A stretch of 64,000 nucleotides of DNA from JAFEDN01 sp963712715 (GCA_963712715.1 CAVQJI010000009.1:1-64000); one strand, 5' to 3'. Counted from the first letter of the stretch, positions 35,426 through 46,715 are shown. The notes: a model not told the origin generated them from the letters alone. Made by a program: numbers and translations.

Positions 35426-36499
35426 ATGTTCCTTATAGAAACTCTCAAAAACTATCCGTTGCCATGGTTGAATCAGGATGTTGTCAGCGGCGGTTGGCTG
35501 CACGATGTCCGCCTTGATAATACTGTGCTGAATGTACAATTAAAATTTGGATTTCCATTGGCGCAGGATTTACAGATCAAATTTCAGGATTTTCTGAAAC
35601 AGTCACTCAGCCAATTACCCGGCATAGAATCTGTTAAGGTGACACTGCAGTGTCAGGTGCGTGCACACGCTGTGCAGCCCGGTTTAACCGCTATTCCTGG
35701 CGTGAAAAACGTGATTGCGGTGGCTTCCGGAAAAGGAGGCGTTGGCAAATCCACCACCGCGGTGAATTTAGCGCTTGCCCTTGCGCGGCAGGGAGCGCGC
35801 ACCGGTCTGCTGGATGCTGATATTTATGGTCCGAATCAGCCGCATATCCTTGGCGCGACGGGCAGGCCTGAGATTCGCGAGGATAAAACGATTATCCCAT
35901 TGATGGCGCATGGCCTGCAGACCATGTCGATAGGGTATCTGGTGGATGAGGCCACCCCTATGGTCTGGCGTGGCCCAATGATTAGCGCGGCCCTGCAGCA
36001 GTTGGTTCGGGATACCCGATGGGATAAGCTGGATTATCTGGTGATCGACTTGCCGCCGGGCACCGGTGACATTCAGTTAACCCTGGCAAAGAAAGTGCCC
36101 GTTACCGGTGTCGTGATGGTGACAACGCCTCAGGACGTCGCCCTGCTGGACGTGCGCAAAGGATTAGAGATGTTTCGCAAGGTGGATGTGACAGTCCTTG
36201 GTGTCATCGAAAATATGAGTACCCATATCTGCTCCCACTGCGGTCACGCGGAAGCGCTGTTTGGCGAAGGCGGCGGACAACGGTTGGCCAGTCGCTACGA
36301 CGTTCCATTATTTGGCCGGTTGCCGCTGTCGCTTACTATCCGCGAGGACGCCGATCGTGGTTACCCCACGGTAGCCGCCGATCCGCAGGGACGTTTGGCG
36401 GAGCAGTATCAGGAGATTGCTCTGCGCATCGCTGCCCGCCTGGCGCAACTAAAAATTAATCACAGCGCCGGCCTTCCGCCGGTGGTGGTGGAAAAATAA
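35426..36499 (+). CDS. apbC: Mrp/ApbC-type iron-sulfur carrier P-loop ATPase
   Basis: Loads or transfers Fe-S clusters. 357 aa: an N-terminal MIP18/DUF59-like domain (LIETLKNYPLPWLNQDVVSGG), then the deviant Walker A GKGGVGKST near residue 100, and the C-terminal CxxC pair Cys269-Cys272 (CSHCGH). DLPPGTGDIQLT and TTPQDVALLDVRKG are Mrp landmarks. ATG 35426 is preferred to the upstream ATG at 35156 because that longer frame runs through the dispersed repeat. AATAGGAG precedes it. It is 13 bp from dcd. Confidence 0.93.
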   Translation: MFLIETLKNYPLPWLNQDVVSGGWLHDVRLDNTVLNVQLKFGFPLAQDLQIKFQDFLKQSLSQLPGIESVKVTLQCQVRAHAVQPGLTAIPGVKNVIAVASGKGGVGKSTTAVNLALALARQGARTGLLDADIYGPNQPHILGATGRPEIREDKTIIPLMAHGLQTMSIGYLVDEATPMVWRGPMISAALQQLVRDTRWDKLDYLVIDLPPGTGDIQLTLAKKVPVTGVVMVTTPQDVALLDVRKGLEMFRKVDVTVLGVIENMSTHICSHCGHAEALFGEGGGQRLASRYDVPLFGRLPLSLTIREDADRGYPTVAADPQGRLAEQYQEIALRIAARLAQLKINHSAGLPPVVVEK

Positions 36500-36512
36500 G
36501 CGGAGAAAGGCT

Positions 36513-37076
36513 ATGACGATTAAATCAGACCACTGGATTCGCCGCATGGCGGAGGCTGGCATGATTACACCGTTTGAACCCGGGCAGGTTCGTTATCGTG
36601 GGCAGGATAAGGTCATTTCTTATGGCACATCCAGTTATGGTTACGATGTGCGCTGTGCTAACGAATTTAAAATTTTTACCAACATTAATTCCGCGATTGT
36701 CGATCCCAAAAATTTTGATCCGAATAGTTTTGTGGGGGCGCGTACGGACGTTTGCATTATCCCGCCCAATTCATTTGTTTTGGCGCACACCGTTGAGTAT
36801 TTCAGGATCCCTCGCAATGTTTTGACCATTTGCGTCGGCAAATCTACTTACGCGCGTTGCGGGATTATCGTTAACGTGACGCCGCTGGAACCCGAGTGGG
36901 AAGGCCATGTTACCCTGGAATTTTCCAACACCACGAATTTACCCGCTAAAATCTACGCAAACGAAGGCGTAGCGCAAATGCTGTTCTTTGAATCCGATGA
37001 AATTTGTGAAACCTCATATGCCGACCGCGGCGGTAAATATCAGGGGCAAAGAGGCGTGACCCTGCCCGTCGCATAA
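36513..37076 (+). CDS. dcd: dCTP deaminase
   Basis: Deaminates dCTP to dUTP for thymidylate synthesis. 187 aa, close to the E. coli length (193). SSYGYDVRCANEF, GKSTYARCGI with the conserved Arg, and VNVTPLEPEWEGHVTLEFSNTT with the catalytic Glu. Mrp and dcd lie 13 bp apart and likely share a transcript. Confidence 0.95.
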   Translation: MTIKSDHWIRRMAEAGMITPFEPGQVRYRGQDKVISYGTSSYGYDVRCANEFKIFTNINSAIVDPKNFDPNSFVGARTDVCIIPPNSFVLAHTVEYFRIPRNVLTICVGKSTYARCGIIVNVTPLEPEWEGHVTLEFSNTTNLPAKIYANEGVAQMLFFESDEICETSYADRGGKYQGQRGVTLPVA

Positions 37077-37112
37077 ATTACCGTATTCCCTGACAATAAA
37101 ATTGTATTTACT

Positions 37113-38167
<1,055 letters not shown>

Positions 38168-38807
38168 ATCGTGCCTGCAAACGGCGCTGATGGTGATTTT
38201 CTCCTGTACTGGAGCGGTGATCGTCGGGGCGCCCTTGGGTGTGGTGTTGTTGATTACCCGCAACCACCATTTACTGCCGCATGCGCGCATCCATAAAATT
38301 CTGGGATTAATCACCAATGGCGTACGCTCTATCCCCTTTATTATTTTAATGGTTGCTATTATTCCATTCACCCGGTTCATTGTGGGCACTTCCATCGGTA
38401 CCGCGGCGGCTACAGTGCCACTCATGATTGCAGCCATACCGTTTGTCGGGCCGATTGGTAGAAACGGCCATGGAACAGGTACCTTGGGGATTAGTGGAGG
38501 CGGCACAGTCCATGGGAGCTTCTCCTTTTCAAATTATTTATAAAGTATTGTTACCGGAATCCTTGCCGACAATCGTTCGTGGCGTTACTCTAACCTTAAT
38601 TGCATTGATAGGTTATTCGGCGATGGCGGGCGTTATCGGCGGCGGGGGTCTGGGTGATCTCGCGATTCGATATGGGTATCAACGCTTTGATGTGAGGGTT
38701 ATGCTGCTGACGATCGCTGTACTGATTTTGTTTGTGCAATTATTGCAAATGGTGGGCGACTGGATCGCTCAACGGTTAACTCATTAACTTTTGACGGAGA
38801 AGGAACT

Positions 38808-39596
38808 ATGAAAAAAATAATTATTTACGGGGTGGCTTTGTTCGGCGCTCTCTGCTTATCCGCCTGCAAACCTGCCAAAACCGAAACGGTGAAAGTGGGC
38901 ACTATTGATGGGCCTGAAACTCAACTCATGGAAGCTGCTAAACAGGTGGCGAAGAAAAAATATAACATGGACGTGCAAATCGTCTCTTTTTCTGATTATA
39001 ACACCCCCAACGCCGCGCTGAATGACGGCAGTCTGGATGCCAACGCATTTCAAACAGTACCGTTTCTGGATGCCCAGTCAAAACAATACGGTTATAAATT
39101 CGCGGTAGTCGGCAAAACCTTTGTTTACCCCGTGGGAATTTATTCAAAGAAATTAAGGATATCGCAGAGGTGCCGGATAACGCCAAAGTGGCGATTCCCA
39201 ATGATCCCAGTAATGAAGCGCGTGCGTTATTACTGCTGGAGAAAGCCAATTTACTGAAACTGAAACAGGACGCTGGTGTCAACGCCACTAAAATGGATGT
39301 CGTTGAGAACCCAAAACATTTACAAATTGTGGAACTCGACGCCGCGCAATTACCACGTTCTTTGGCGGATGTCGATTTAGCGGTGATTAACACCAACTTC
39401 GCTGTTGGCGCTGGATTGTCCAGTCAAGGATGCCTTGTTCATGAGGACGCTAATTCACCTTATGTGAATATCATTGTGGCTCGGGAAAAAATGCCAATGA
39501 TCCGCGTATTCAGCACTTTGTGGACGCATTCCATTCGGATGAAGTAAAGCAGGAAGCGAAAAAATTGTTCAGCGATGCGCCATGCCGGGATTTTAG
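38808..39596 (+). pseudogene. metQ: Methionine-binding lipoprotein, frameshifted
   Basis: The substrate-binding lipoprotein of the MetNIQ importer. Lipobox LSAC (MKKIIIYGVALFGALCLSAC), VGTIDGPE, NAALNDGSLDANAFQ and NVVENPKHLQIVELDAAQ-type landmarks. The frame breaks near 39152 (AAGAAATT lacks an A), 39492 (one A short in the six-A run before TGCC) and near 39580. Corrected, it would end at the TAG 39594-39596 as MPGF. The gene is 20 bp after metI, as in normal metNIQ operons. Confidence 0.88.
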
Positions 39597-39623
39597 ATGA
39601 AATGATTTTGAGCCCCCGTTTTA

Positions 39624-39657
39624 ATTTCCCCCTTTGGGTGTTTTCAAAGGGAGGAAA
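39624..39657. terminator. Terminator hairpin between metQ and ihfB
   Basis: ATTTCCCCCTTTG and CAAAGGGAGGAAAT pair imperfectly around GGTGTTTT. It lies between two convergent genes and could stop both transcripts. Confidence 0.5.
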
Positions 39658-39668
39658 TAAAGCGGGAA

Positions 39669-40000
39669 TTATTCGTCATCTGCCTCATCAGCGGAGCTTT
39701 CTTTCAGAGGATGGGTGGTGCGGCTTTGATCAACGCGTTCGCGCATTTCCTTGCCGGGTTTGAAGTGGGGCGTGTATTTGGCGTTGGTGAATACCCTCTC
39801 TCCAGTACGCGGATTGTGGGCCCGGCGGGAGCGCGATAACGCGGGGCAAAACTACCGAAGCCACGGATTTCGATTCGGTTGCCTTCGCAAAGGCTATCAC
39901 TCATGCGATCCAGAATATAATTAACAGCGACTTCAACATCTTTCACCATTAAAGCATTCTGGCGATTGACGAGTTTTTGAATCAGTTCTGATTTAACCAT
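39669..40000 (-). pseudogene. ihfB: Integration host factor beta subunit, one-base frameshift
   Basis: A nucleoid protein that bends DNA; partner of IhfA. The first frame covers MVKSELIQKLVNRQNALMV to RIEIRGFGSFAPRYRAP. One missing C then shifts the frame, and the second frame continues RAHNPRTGERVFTNAKYTPHFKPGKEMRERV to the stop at 39669-39671. Joined, the protein is about 110 aa, slightly longer than usual, with an acidic Ser/Glu/Asp tail. ATG 40000 is preferred to the GTG two codons earlier. Confidence 0.9.
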
Positions 40001-40049
40001 GAACACTACTCCAAATTTAAAAATAGTATGAGATATTTTTCAAATGATT

Positions 40050-40650
40050 TCAAGTTGGTAGGGCTAAAGGATGATTGTCGAGCAGTACCTGACCGGCGTC
40101 AGTCAATTTAAGGCGTCCGGCGGCAATCCATGCCAGTACCTGCGGGTAGAGGCGGTGCTCCAGAATTTGAATGCGGCGTTGCAGCGTTTCCTCGCTGTCG
40201 CCGGGGGTGACCGGAATGCTCGCCTGGTAAATGATGGGCCCGGCTCTACCTCGGCGGTGACATAGTGGATAGTCACACCATGAACGGTTTCCTGTGCTTC
40301 CAAAACCCGCCGATGCGTCTGCAAACCTGGATATTTGGGTAACAGCGAAGGATGGATATTGATCATCCGCCCGACATAATGTTGCACAAAATCGGCGGTG
40401 AGTCTGCGCATAAAGCCGGCAAGAACGACTAATTGCGGCCCATAACCGTCTATTTGCGCACGTAAGGCCTGCTCATTCTGGATGACATGGGTGGAATCCC
40501 CGCCTGTCGCGCTCGTTCTAACCCGTAAGCGCTGGCGCGGCTACTGATGACCGCACGAATTTCCACCGCCAACCCCTGCTGTATCGCATCGATAATGGCT
40601 TGCAGATTAGTGCCATTCCCGGAAATTAATATGACGATCGGTAAAATCAT
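40050..40650 (-). pseudogene. purN: Phosphoribosylglycinamide formyltransferase, frameshifted
   Basis: Transfers a formyl group from 10-formyl-THF to GAR in purine synthesis. Frame one: PIVILISGNGTNLQAIIDAI to RQAGIP. Frame two: THVIQNEQALRAQ, VVLAGFMRRLTADFV, the catalytic INIHPSLLPKYPGLQTH and VHGVTIHYVTAEVEPGP. Frame three: IIYQASIPVTPGDSEETL. Shifts near 40485 and 40240 are both explained by one C missing from a C run. Start ATG 40650 overlaps the purM stop (ATGA). Confidence 0.9.
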
Positions 40651-41680
40651 GTGAACCGAACGGTGGGTATGCGTTCTGTACCGGTGACGATATGACCCAA
40701 AATCCATGCGGATTCGCCGGCGGCCTTTAATGTGTCCATTGCAATCACGGCATCCTGGCGACTGACGCAGATGACCATGCCGACACCCATGTTAATGCGC
40801 GCCACATTTCTGATCTGTCAATTTTACCCTGTTCTTCAAGCCATTGAAAAATATTTGGAATTTCCCAGCTCTGGCTCTCAATTAAAGCTTGCGTATGGGG
40901 TGGCAACACTCTGGGAAGGTTATCAATTAATCCTCCCCCGGTAATATGAGCTATGGCGTGGACCCGCACGGTTTTTTGCAATGCCTTGAGTGCGGGGATA
41001 TAAATTCGTGTGGGCGTCAGTAATGTTTCCCCCAGCGTGCTCTGCCCAAACGTTTTGGCTAAGGGGGCCGCAACATTGGACAAAACTTTACGGATCAGCG
41101 AATATCCGTTGGAATGCGGGCCGGACGAAGCGATGGCTATTAAACAATCGCCGGGCTGGACCTCGCTGCCGTCGATCACCTGATCTTTTTCCACAACGCC
41201 TACGCAAAAACCGGCCAGGTCATAATCCTGATTCTGGTACAGTCCTGGCATCTCCGCGGTTTCCCCGCCAATGAGCGCCGCGCCGGCGATTTCGCAGCCT
41301 TTGCCAATGCCTGTCAATATCGCCAGGGCTTGGGTAGAGTCTAAACGTCCGGTCGCAAAATAATCGAGAAAAAATAAGGGTTCAGCGCCGAGACAGGCGA
41401 CGTCGTTGACGCACATAGCGACAAGGTCGATGCCAATCGTGTCGTGTTTATTCATTTCAACGGCGAGATTCAATTTGGTGCCGACGCCGTCAGTGCCGGA
41501 TACCAAAACAGGTTGTCGATAGCCGGAGGGAATTTCAAACAGGGCGCCGAAGCTGCCGATGTTGCCTACCACGCCGGGACGACGTGTACGCGCGGCGATT
41601 TTGCGGATATCGCCAACCAGGGCATTAGCTTGTTCAATATCAACGCCGGCTTCTTTATAATTTAATGCTGATTTTTCCAT
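40647..41680 (-). pseudogene. purM: Phosphoribosylformylglycinamidine cyclo-ligase, one-base frameshift
   Basis: Forms AIR in purine synthesis. The long frame (311 aa from 41680) has SGTDGVGTKLNLA, DLVAMCVNDVACLGAEPLFFLDY, LIGGETAEMPG and the Gly-rich ITGGGLIDNLPRVLP. It shifts near 40800, just after EMWR. The correct continuation in the next frame is INMGVGMVICVSRQDAVIA to IPTVRFT, ending at 40647. Overlap of its stop with the purN start supports the purMN operon. Confidence 0.92.
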
Positions 41681-41698
41681 AACGACTCACAGAATGAA

Positions 41699-41769
41699 CC
41701 AGGTACTGTGCCGGGCGCCGGATCCCGCGGTCAAGCCGCGGGATGACGGCGCCATGGGCGTGTACCAGG
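41699..41769. repeat. 71-bp palindromic element
   Basis: Nested inverted repeats: CCAGGTAC at the left with GTGTACCAGG at the right, GGCGCC on both sides, and a perfect inner stem ATCCCGCGG/CCGCGGGAT around TCAAG. It lies in the divergent purM/DUF2066 region. Confidence 0.7.
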
Positions 41770-41852
41770 AAGTCAAAAACTATACTCACTGGTTTAGTAT
41801 ATCATTACTTGAGTTTTTTACCATCCTCTGACTATTTGCGATATAATGAGCT

Positions 41853-42887
41853 ATGTGTCGAGGATTGTATCAACTCATATTTGGATTGCTGTTTTTATGC
41901 GGCTTCTCATTGGCCTCTGCGGCGGAGCCGACCTCCAGTTTTAACGTCGCCACTGCGCCCGTGACGGATCATTCAGAAGCTGAGTTACATGCTGCCATAG
42001 CGACGGCCTTCTCTCAGGTTTTAATAAAAATTAGTGGCAACTCGCGGATTATGAGCGTTCCGGAAATTCAAAGGCAATTGCCCGCAGCGGAAAAATTTGT
42101 TCAAAAATACAATTACTCTGATTCCGGAGTGCAGGTGACATTTGATCAGCGTGCACTTTTGGCGCTATTGATTCAGGCGCAGCAGCCTGTCTGGGTAACG
42201 ACGCGTCCGGCGACGCTACTTTGGTTATCCGTGAACGGACTTCCCCCCGCGGGGGCAGGCTCGCAGCTTACTGATTTCTACAGTAATGCTTTACAGCATA
42301 ATGCGGCTACCCGCGCTATTCCCGTCATACTTCCGAAGATGGATAGCGATGATCAGGCCGCCTGGCAGGCAAAGTCTCCTGGCGCGGCGCTGGATCAGCC
42401 CACGCTGGAAAAAATAGCCGCTCATTATCAGGCCCCAGCCATTTTAAATGGCGAACTTTCCCAAAAGCCGGACCAATCGTGGACAGTGAACTGGTATCTG
42501 GTCTGGCAGGGGCAAGTCTGGCAGTGGCGCAATGAGGGGAGCCAGGAAGCGGTTTTACAGTCGGGAATAGATCGGCTCGCCGATGTATTAGGGAGCCAGT
42601 TAGCGATTAGCTTAAATCAGCAAGCGGCCGATAGTTTATGGTTGGCAGTTTTAGGTATCACTAATTTAACCGATTACAATGCGGTTCTTGCCGTCATCAG
42701 GAAGTTGCAACCCGTGTTGGGTGTTTCCGTTCAGGATGTCGGCAGTCATGGGATGCTATTGCAAGTGACTACCATAGACGCGGGGGAGGATGCTTTGAAA
42801 AAAGCGCTGGCTGACAATCCCCATTTTGCCCCTGCTAACGCCGTTACGGAGGTAACGGATGTTCTCAATTATCAGTGGAAGCCATAA
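41853..42887 (+). CDS. DUF2066 domain protein, exported
   Basis: 344 aa with a signal peptide (LIFGLLFLCGFSLASAAEP). The segment AELHAAIATAFSQVLIKISGNSRIM and QPVWVTTRPATLLWLSVNG are typical of DUF2066, a family of unknown function found next to purM and hda in many gammaproteobacteria, the same place as here. A TATAAT lies only 6 bases before ATG 41853 and there is no clear ribosome site, so the start is uncertain or the mRNA leaderless. The end overlaps hda by 29 bases. This gene is intact although its neighbours are frameshifted. Confidence 0.85.
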   Translation: MCRGLYQLIFGLLFLCGFSLASAAEPTSSFNVATAPVTDHSEAELHAAIATAFSQVLIKISGNSRIMSVPEIQRQLPAAEKFVQKYNYSDSGVQVTFDQRALLALLIQAQQPVWVTTRPATLLWLSVNGLPPAGAGSQLTDFYSNALQHNAATRAIPVILPKMDSDDQAAWQAKSPGAALDQPTLEKIAAHYQAPAILNGELSQKPDQSWTVNWYLVWQGQVWQWRNEGSQEAVLQSGIDRLADVLGSQLAISLNQQAADSLWLAVLGITNLTDYNAVLAVIRKLQPVLGVSVQDVGSHGMLLQVTTIDAGEDALKKALADNPHFAPANAVTEVTDVLNYQWKP

Positions 42888-43585
42888 ATCCGTGGTGGGA
42901 AGCGGCGGCCAACTGGCGCTGGCGTTGACCCTGCGGGAAGAGTCGACTTTTGCTAATTTTTACCCGGGATGTAACCTTAAAGTATTTTCAGCCTTGCAGG
43001 CTTTCGCTGCGCGCACGGGTGAGCCGTTTATCTACCTGTGCGGCTCTCCAGGGACCGGTCGTTCACATTTACTACAAGCCTGTTGTCATGAAGTATCACC
43101 AGGCAGGGGAATTTACCTGGGATCTAACCGAGCCCGGACTTAATCCCGCCGTTTTCCTGGACATGGAATTTTTTTCCCTGGTTTGTCTGGATAATATAGA
43201 GGTCATCATGGGCCGCCAGGACTGGGAGTTGGCTTTGTTTAATTTTTATAACCGTTCACGGGAGCAGAATTCAAGGTTACTGGTCTCCAGTTCAGCGCTG
43301 CCAGGACATCTGCCGTGTCAGCTAGCGGATTTATGTTCCCGTTTGAGCGGCGGGTTAATTTTATGCCTCAATCAGTTGACGGATGATCAAAAACGGAGCG
43401 CCCTCCGCCTTCGGGCCCGGCTGCGGGGCCTGGAGTTATCCACGGATTCGGGTAATTTTTTGCTGCATCATTATCCTCGAAGCATGAACCATTTATTTTT
43501 AGCTTTGGATACTCTGGACAGAGAAGCGTGGGCAGCCCAGCGCCGCCTCACTATTCCCTTTATTAAAAAAGTGCTTAATATATAA
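42859..43585 (+). pseudogene. hda: DnaA regulatory inactivator Hda, one-base frameshift
   Basis: Triggers hydrolysis of DnaA-ATP with the sliding clamp to block re-initiation. Frame one: clamp-binding-type start QLALALTLREESTFANFYPG and Walker A GSPGTGRSHLLQA. An extra G near 43122 (CTGGGATC) ends it. Frame two carries DLTEPGLNPAVFLDMEFFSLVCLDNIEVIMGRQDWELALFNFYNR and RLSGGLILCLNQL, the rest of the AAA+ domain, to 43585. The start overlaps DUF2066, implying coupling. Confidence 0.87.
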
Positions 43586-43717
43586 ATATTTCTCTTGATG
43601 TGAACTTGCTGTGTTCGGAATGCTTGACTATTGAACATAAATAGTATTAAAATTTTACAGAAATTGTACTATATTTAACAGCAGATGGTAATTCATTAGG
43701 AGAAAAGGAGTTTCGAT

Positions 43718-44277
43718 ATGAAAAAATTATCTAAAATTGCATTAGCAGTCATGTTAGGCGCTGTCAGTTTACCCGTTTATGCCGAACCGCTGGGTTCCAT
43801 AGGCGATAATAGCGACATCGGCGCGGGATTTATCTGGCAGGACAATATAACGACCCCTTAATAATGCCCAAACACGTCAAGGGCGCTGGCGAGCGGGTAT
43901 TTATTTTCAGTCCCCGGGCCAGGCAGTGGGCGGCTTATAATGGTACCGGCCAATTAGTAGGCTACGGCCGGGCTAACGGCGGCGCCAGTTATTGTGCGGA
44001 ATTAGGAGAGCCTTGCCTGACGGATCATGGCAGGTTCCGGGTTTTCCGTAAAGGCGACAGTAGTTGTGTTTCCCATACATTCCCATTAGACAAAGGCGGC
44101 GGCGCGGCGATGCCTTATTGCATGTTCTTCAGCAGTGGCAGTGCGATCCACGGTTCGCCACAGTTATCGCTGATGAATTCCAGTCACGGCTGTATTCGCG
44201 TCACCACGCCATCGGCGCAATGGCTGTCGAATACGTTTATGCAGATAGGAACAAAAGTGCTGGTGACCTCGTATTAA
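43718..44277 (+). pseudogene. L,D-transpeptidase (YkuD/EnhA-like), exported, one-base frameshift
   Basis: A peptidoglycan cross-linking enzyme family. Start ATG 43718 with AAGGAG upstream gives a signal peptide (MKKLSKIALAVMLGAVSLPVYA). A stop follows DNITTP at 43859. One missing C in ACCCCTTA explains this, and frame two resumes LIMPKHVKGAGERVFIFSPR, AAYNGTGQLVGYGRANGG and the catalytic IHGSPQLSLMNSSHGCIRV with its Cys. The pattern, including PYCMFFSSGSAIHGSP, is that of Legionella EnhA-type proteins. Confidence 0.85.
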
Positions 44278-44311
44278 TACGAGATCGCCGGTCTAAGAGG
44301 AGGTTAAAAAT

Positions 44312-44560
44312 TTAACTGGTGTAGGCGTTTTGGACAGATGCGTTGAGGGTAGCCAAAATTCCTTGGATACCTTCTAAACAGGCACGAGAATCCTGTTCTT
44401 TTTTCGTGTCGGCGATAGCTTGTAGCTGAGTACAGGTTGCCACCGATTGCGCATTCGCTTCATTACACAGCGTATAAGGGGCTGTCCAAATGCTGTCAGT
44501 GGTTATTGTCTTGGCATTGTTGTCGCCAAAGGGGTTATATCGAGTATTTCTAGCGCTCAT
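44312..44560 (-). CDS. Small hypothetical protein (82 aa)
   Basis: The sequence begins MSARNTRYNPFGDNNAKTI and has three Cys (TLCNEA, ATCTQL, RACLEG). No signal peptide or known domain. A GGAGATAA site precedes ATG 44560. It converges on the L,D-transpeptidase. The N-terminal TRYNPFGDN segment is unusual, but no family can be named. Confidence 0.6.
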   Translation of the reverse strand: MSARNTRYNPFGDNNAKTITTDSIWTAPYTLCNEANAQSVATCTQLQAIADTKKEQDSRACLEGIQGILATLNASVQNAYTS

Positions 44561-44743
44561 TCTATTATCTCCAAAGTCTGTTAAATCCAGTAATTACCAT
44601 TTTACCTCCCCAATATTAAGGAAACCTTAAATGAATGGTTAAGTGGTAATTTTTACAAATATTGATGATATTTTACTAAGTAATTGATTATATGTCAAGA
44701 GGCTGGTTATACTAAGACGAATAGTGATTATTCAGGAGGAGTT

Positions 44744-45226
44744 ATGCCCAGTTTTGACGTGGTCTGTGAGTTAGATTTACACGAGCTTGGTAATGCGATT
44801 GATCAATCTAACCGGGAGATTAACACGCGTTTTGACTTTAAAGGTGTGGAAGCTTCGTTTAGCCAGGTGGGTAATGTGGTCAGCCTGCATGCGGAGAGTG
44901 AATTCCAACTCAATCAGATGATGGATATTTTGCAGAAAAAGCTGGTGAAGCGCAACGTCGATATAGCCCACATGCAGCTCGGAATCCCGGTTATCGGCAG
45001 CAGCGCCGCCGAACAGGAAATTGTTATGCAAAAAGGCATCACCAGTGAGATCGCAAAGAAAATTGTAAAATTTCTTAAAGAGAGCAAACTCAAAATCCAG
45101 GGCTCGATCCTGGCGAACAGGTCCGCGTCACCGGCGCCAAAAAAGACGACCTTCAGGCAGCCATCACCCTGCTGCGCAAACAGGATTTCGGGCTGCCACT
45201 CCAATTCAACAATTTTAGTGATTAAA
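44744..45226 (+). CDS. yajQ: YajQ family cyclic-di-GMP-binding protein, late frameshift
   Basis: A nucleotide-binding protein of the YajQ family (two ferredoxin-like folds); some members bind c-di-GMP and act as transcription co-factors. ATG 44744 follows AGGAGGAG. MPSFDVVCELDLHELGNAIDQ, EINTRFDFKG and MQKGITSEIAKKIVKFLKESKLKIQ are typical. After GSIL the frame shifts because ATCCTGGCG lacks a T. The continuation GEQVRVTGAKKDDLQAAITLL to PLQFNNFSD, stopping at 45226, is the normal C-terminus. Downstream duplicates of this tail keep the missing T. Confidence 0.9.
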
Positions 45227-46312
45227 TCGTTCACAGCCTTCGCTCCCGCTACGTGGTGAACAGGTCCGCGTCACCGGCGCCAAAAAAGACGACCTTCAGG
45301 CAGCCATCACCCTGCTGCGCAAACAGGATTTCGGGCTGCCACTCCAATTCAACAATTTTCGTGATTAAACCCGGTTCACAGCCTTCGCTCCCGCTACGTG
45401 TCATTCCAGCGAAAGCTGGAATCCACTCTTCCCGTGCAGCCCATGGATTCCAGCTTTCGCTGGAATGACACGTAGCGGGTAGGGGATTACCCAGAGCCTT
45501 CGCTATCCAGGGCTCGATCCTTGGCGAACAGGTCCGCGTCACCGGCGCCAAAAAAGACGACCTTCAGGCAGCCATCACCCTGCTGCGCAAACAGGATTTC
45601 GGGCTGCCACTCCAATTCAACAATTTTCGTGATTAAACCCGGTTCACAGCCTTCGCTCCCGCTACGTGTCATTCCAGCGAAAGCTGGAATCCACTCTTCC
45701 CGTGCAGCCCATGGATTCGAGCTTTCGCTGGAATGACACGTAGCGGGTAAGGGATTACCCAGAGCCTTCGCTATCCAGGGCTCGATCCTTGGTGAACAGG
45801 TCCGCGTCACCGGCGCCAAAAAAGACGACCTTCAGGCAGTCATCACCCTGCTACGCAAACAGGATTTCGGGCTGCCACTCTCAATTCAACAATTTTCGTG
45901 ATTAAACCCGGTTCACAGCCTTCGCTCCCGCTACGTGTCATTTCCAGTGAAAGCTGGAATCCACTCTTCCCGTGCAGCCCGATGGATTCCAGCTTTCGCT
46001 GGAATGACACGTAGCGGGTAGGGGATTACCCAGAGCCTTCGCTATCCAGGGCTCGATCCTTGGCGAACAGGTCCGCGTCACCGGCGCCGAAAAGACGACC
46101 TTCAGGCAGCCATCACCCTGCTGCGCAAACAGGATTTCGGGCTGCCACTCCAATTCAACAATTTTCGTGATTAAACCCGGTTCACAGCCTTCGCTCCCGC
46201 TACGTGTCATTCCAGCGAAAGCTGGAATCCACTCTTCCCGTGCAGCCCATGGATTCCAGCTTTCGCTGGAATGACACGTAGCGGGTAGGGGATTACCCAG
46301 AGCCTTCGCTGG
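45101..46312. repeat. Tandem array of the yajQ 3' end
   Basis: The last 113-125 bp of yajQ (from GGCTCGATCC) recur four more times after the gene. Full units start at about 45511, 45779 and 46050, with a partial one near 45258. The full unit is about 268-271 bp: the yajQ tail through the stop, a GTTCACAGCCTTCGCTCCCG linker, and a large hairpin CATTCCAGCGAAAGCTGGAA against its complement, ending GGGGATTACCCAGAGCCTTCG. Copies are nearly identical with scattered single changes. No start codon in frame is present, so the extra copies are not genes. The array fills the whole 1.1-kb gap up to the GIY-YIG gene. Confidence 0.88.
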
Positions 46313-46330
46313 AATGAACTTTTGGCTTTT

Positions 46331-46621
46331 TTAGCAAATCAGGTATGCATAAAGATCTTCCCAGTGCGGATTTTTTTGTTCGATTAGCATTATTTTCCAT
46401 TCTCGTTTCCAGGCTTTTAAATTTTTTTCTCTCGTTAATGCTTCGTAGATATCCGTTGTTGACTCAAAATATACTAAATATTTAATCTGGTATTTTGAGG
46501 TAAAACCTTTCGTCTCCTCTTTTTTATGTTGATAGACACGTTTTATCAGATTCGACGTGACGCCGATATATAAGGTCCCTTTCTTTCCGCTCGACATTAT
46601 GTAGACATAATATTCTTTCAT
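46331..46621 (-). CDS. GIY-YIG nuclease domain protein (UPF0213-like)
   Basis: 96 aa. YYVYIMSSGKKGTLYIGVTSNLIKRVYQHK is the GIY-YIG catalytic core (Tyr, Tyr and Arg), followed by LVYFESTTDIYEALTREKNLKAWKREWK. Such short single-domain nucleases are common in bacterial genomes near repeats. The function is unknown. It sits between the yajQ tandem array and mraZ, pointing away from mraZ. Confidence 0.88.
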   Translation of the reverse strand: MKEYYVYIMSSGKKGTLYIGVTSNLIKRVYQHKKEETKGFTSKYQIKYLVYFESTTDIYEALTREKNLKAWKREWKIMLIEQKNPHWEDLYAYLIC

Positions 46622-46715
46622 AAAGAATTTTTAAATTATTTAATTAAATTAAGCCATACTGGTATTTTCATAAAAAAGTGGTACAATGTGGGAAATTGTG
46701 GGGGAGTTTCCCAAG

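Noticed and set aside
41842..41853. TATAAT six bases before the DUF2066 start as proof of leaderless mRNA
   Set aside because: No matching -35 box is present and TATAAT occurs by chance in AT-rich DNA; kept only as a remark.
45487..46210. Minus-strand ORFs of about 90-110 aa across the yajQ tail array
   Set aside because: They are repeated translations of the duplicated unit in the reverse frame, not independent genes.
45101..46312. CRISPR array
   Set aside because: Repeat unit is about 270 bp and consists of a gene tail plus hairpin; no short repeats with unique spacers.
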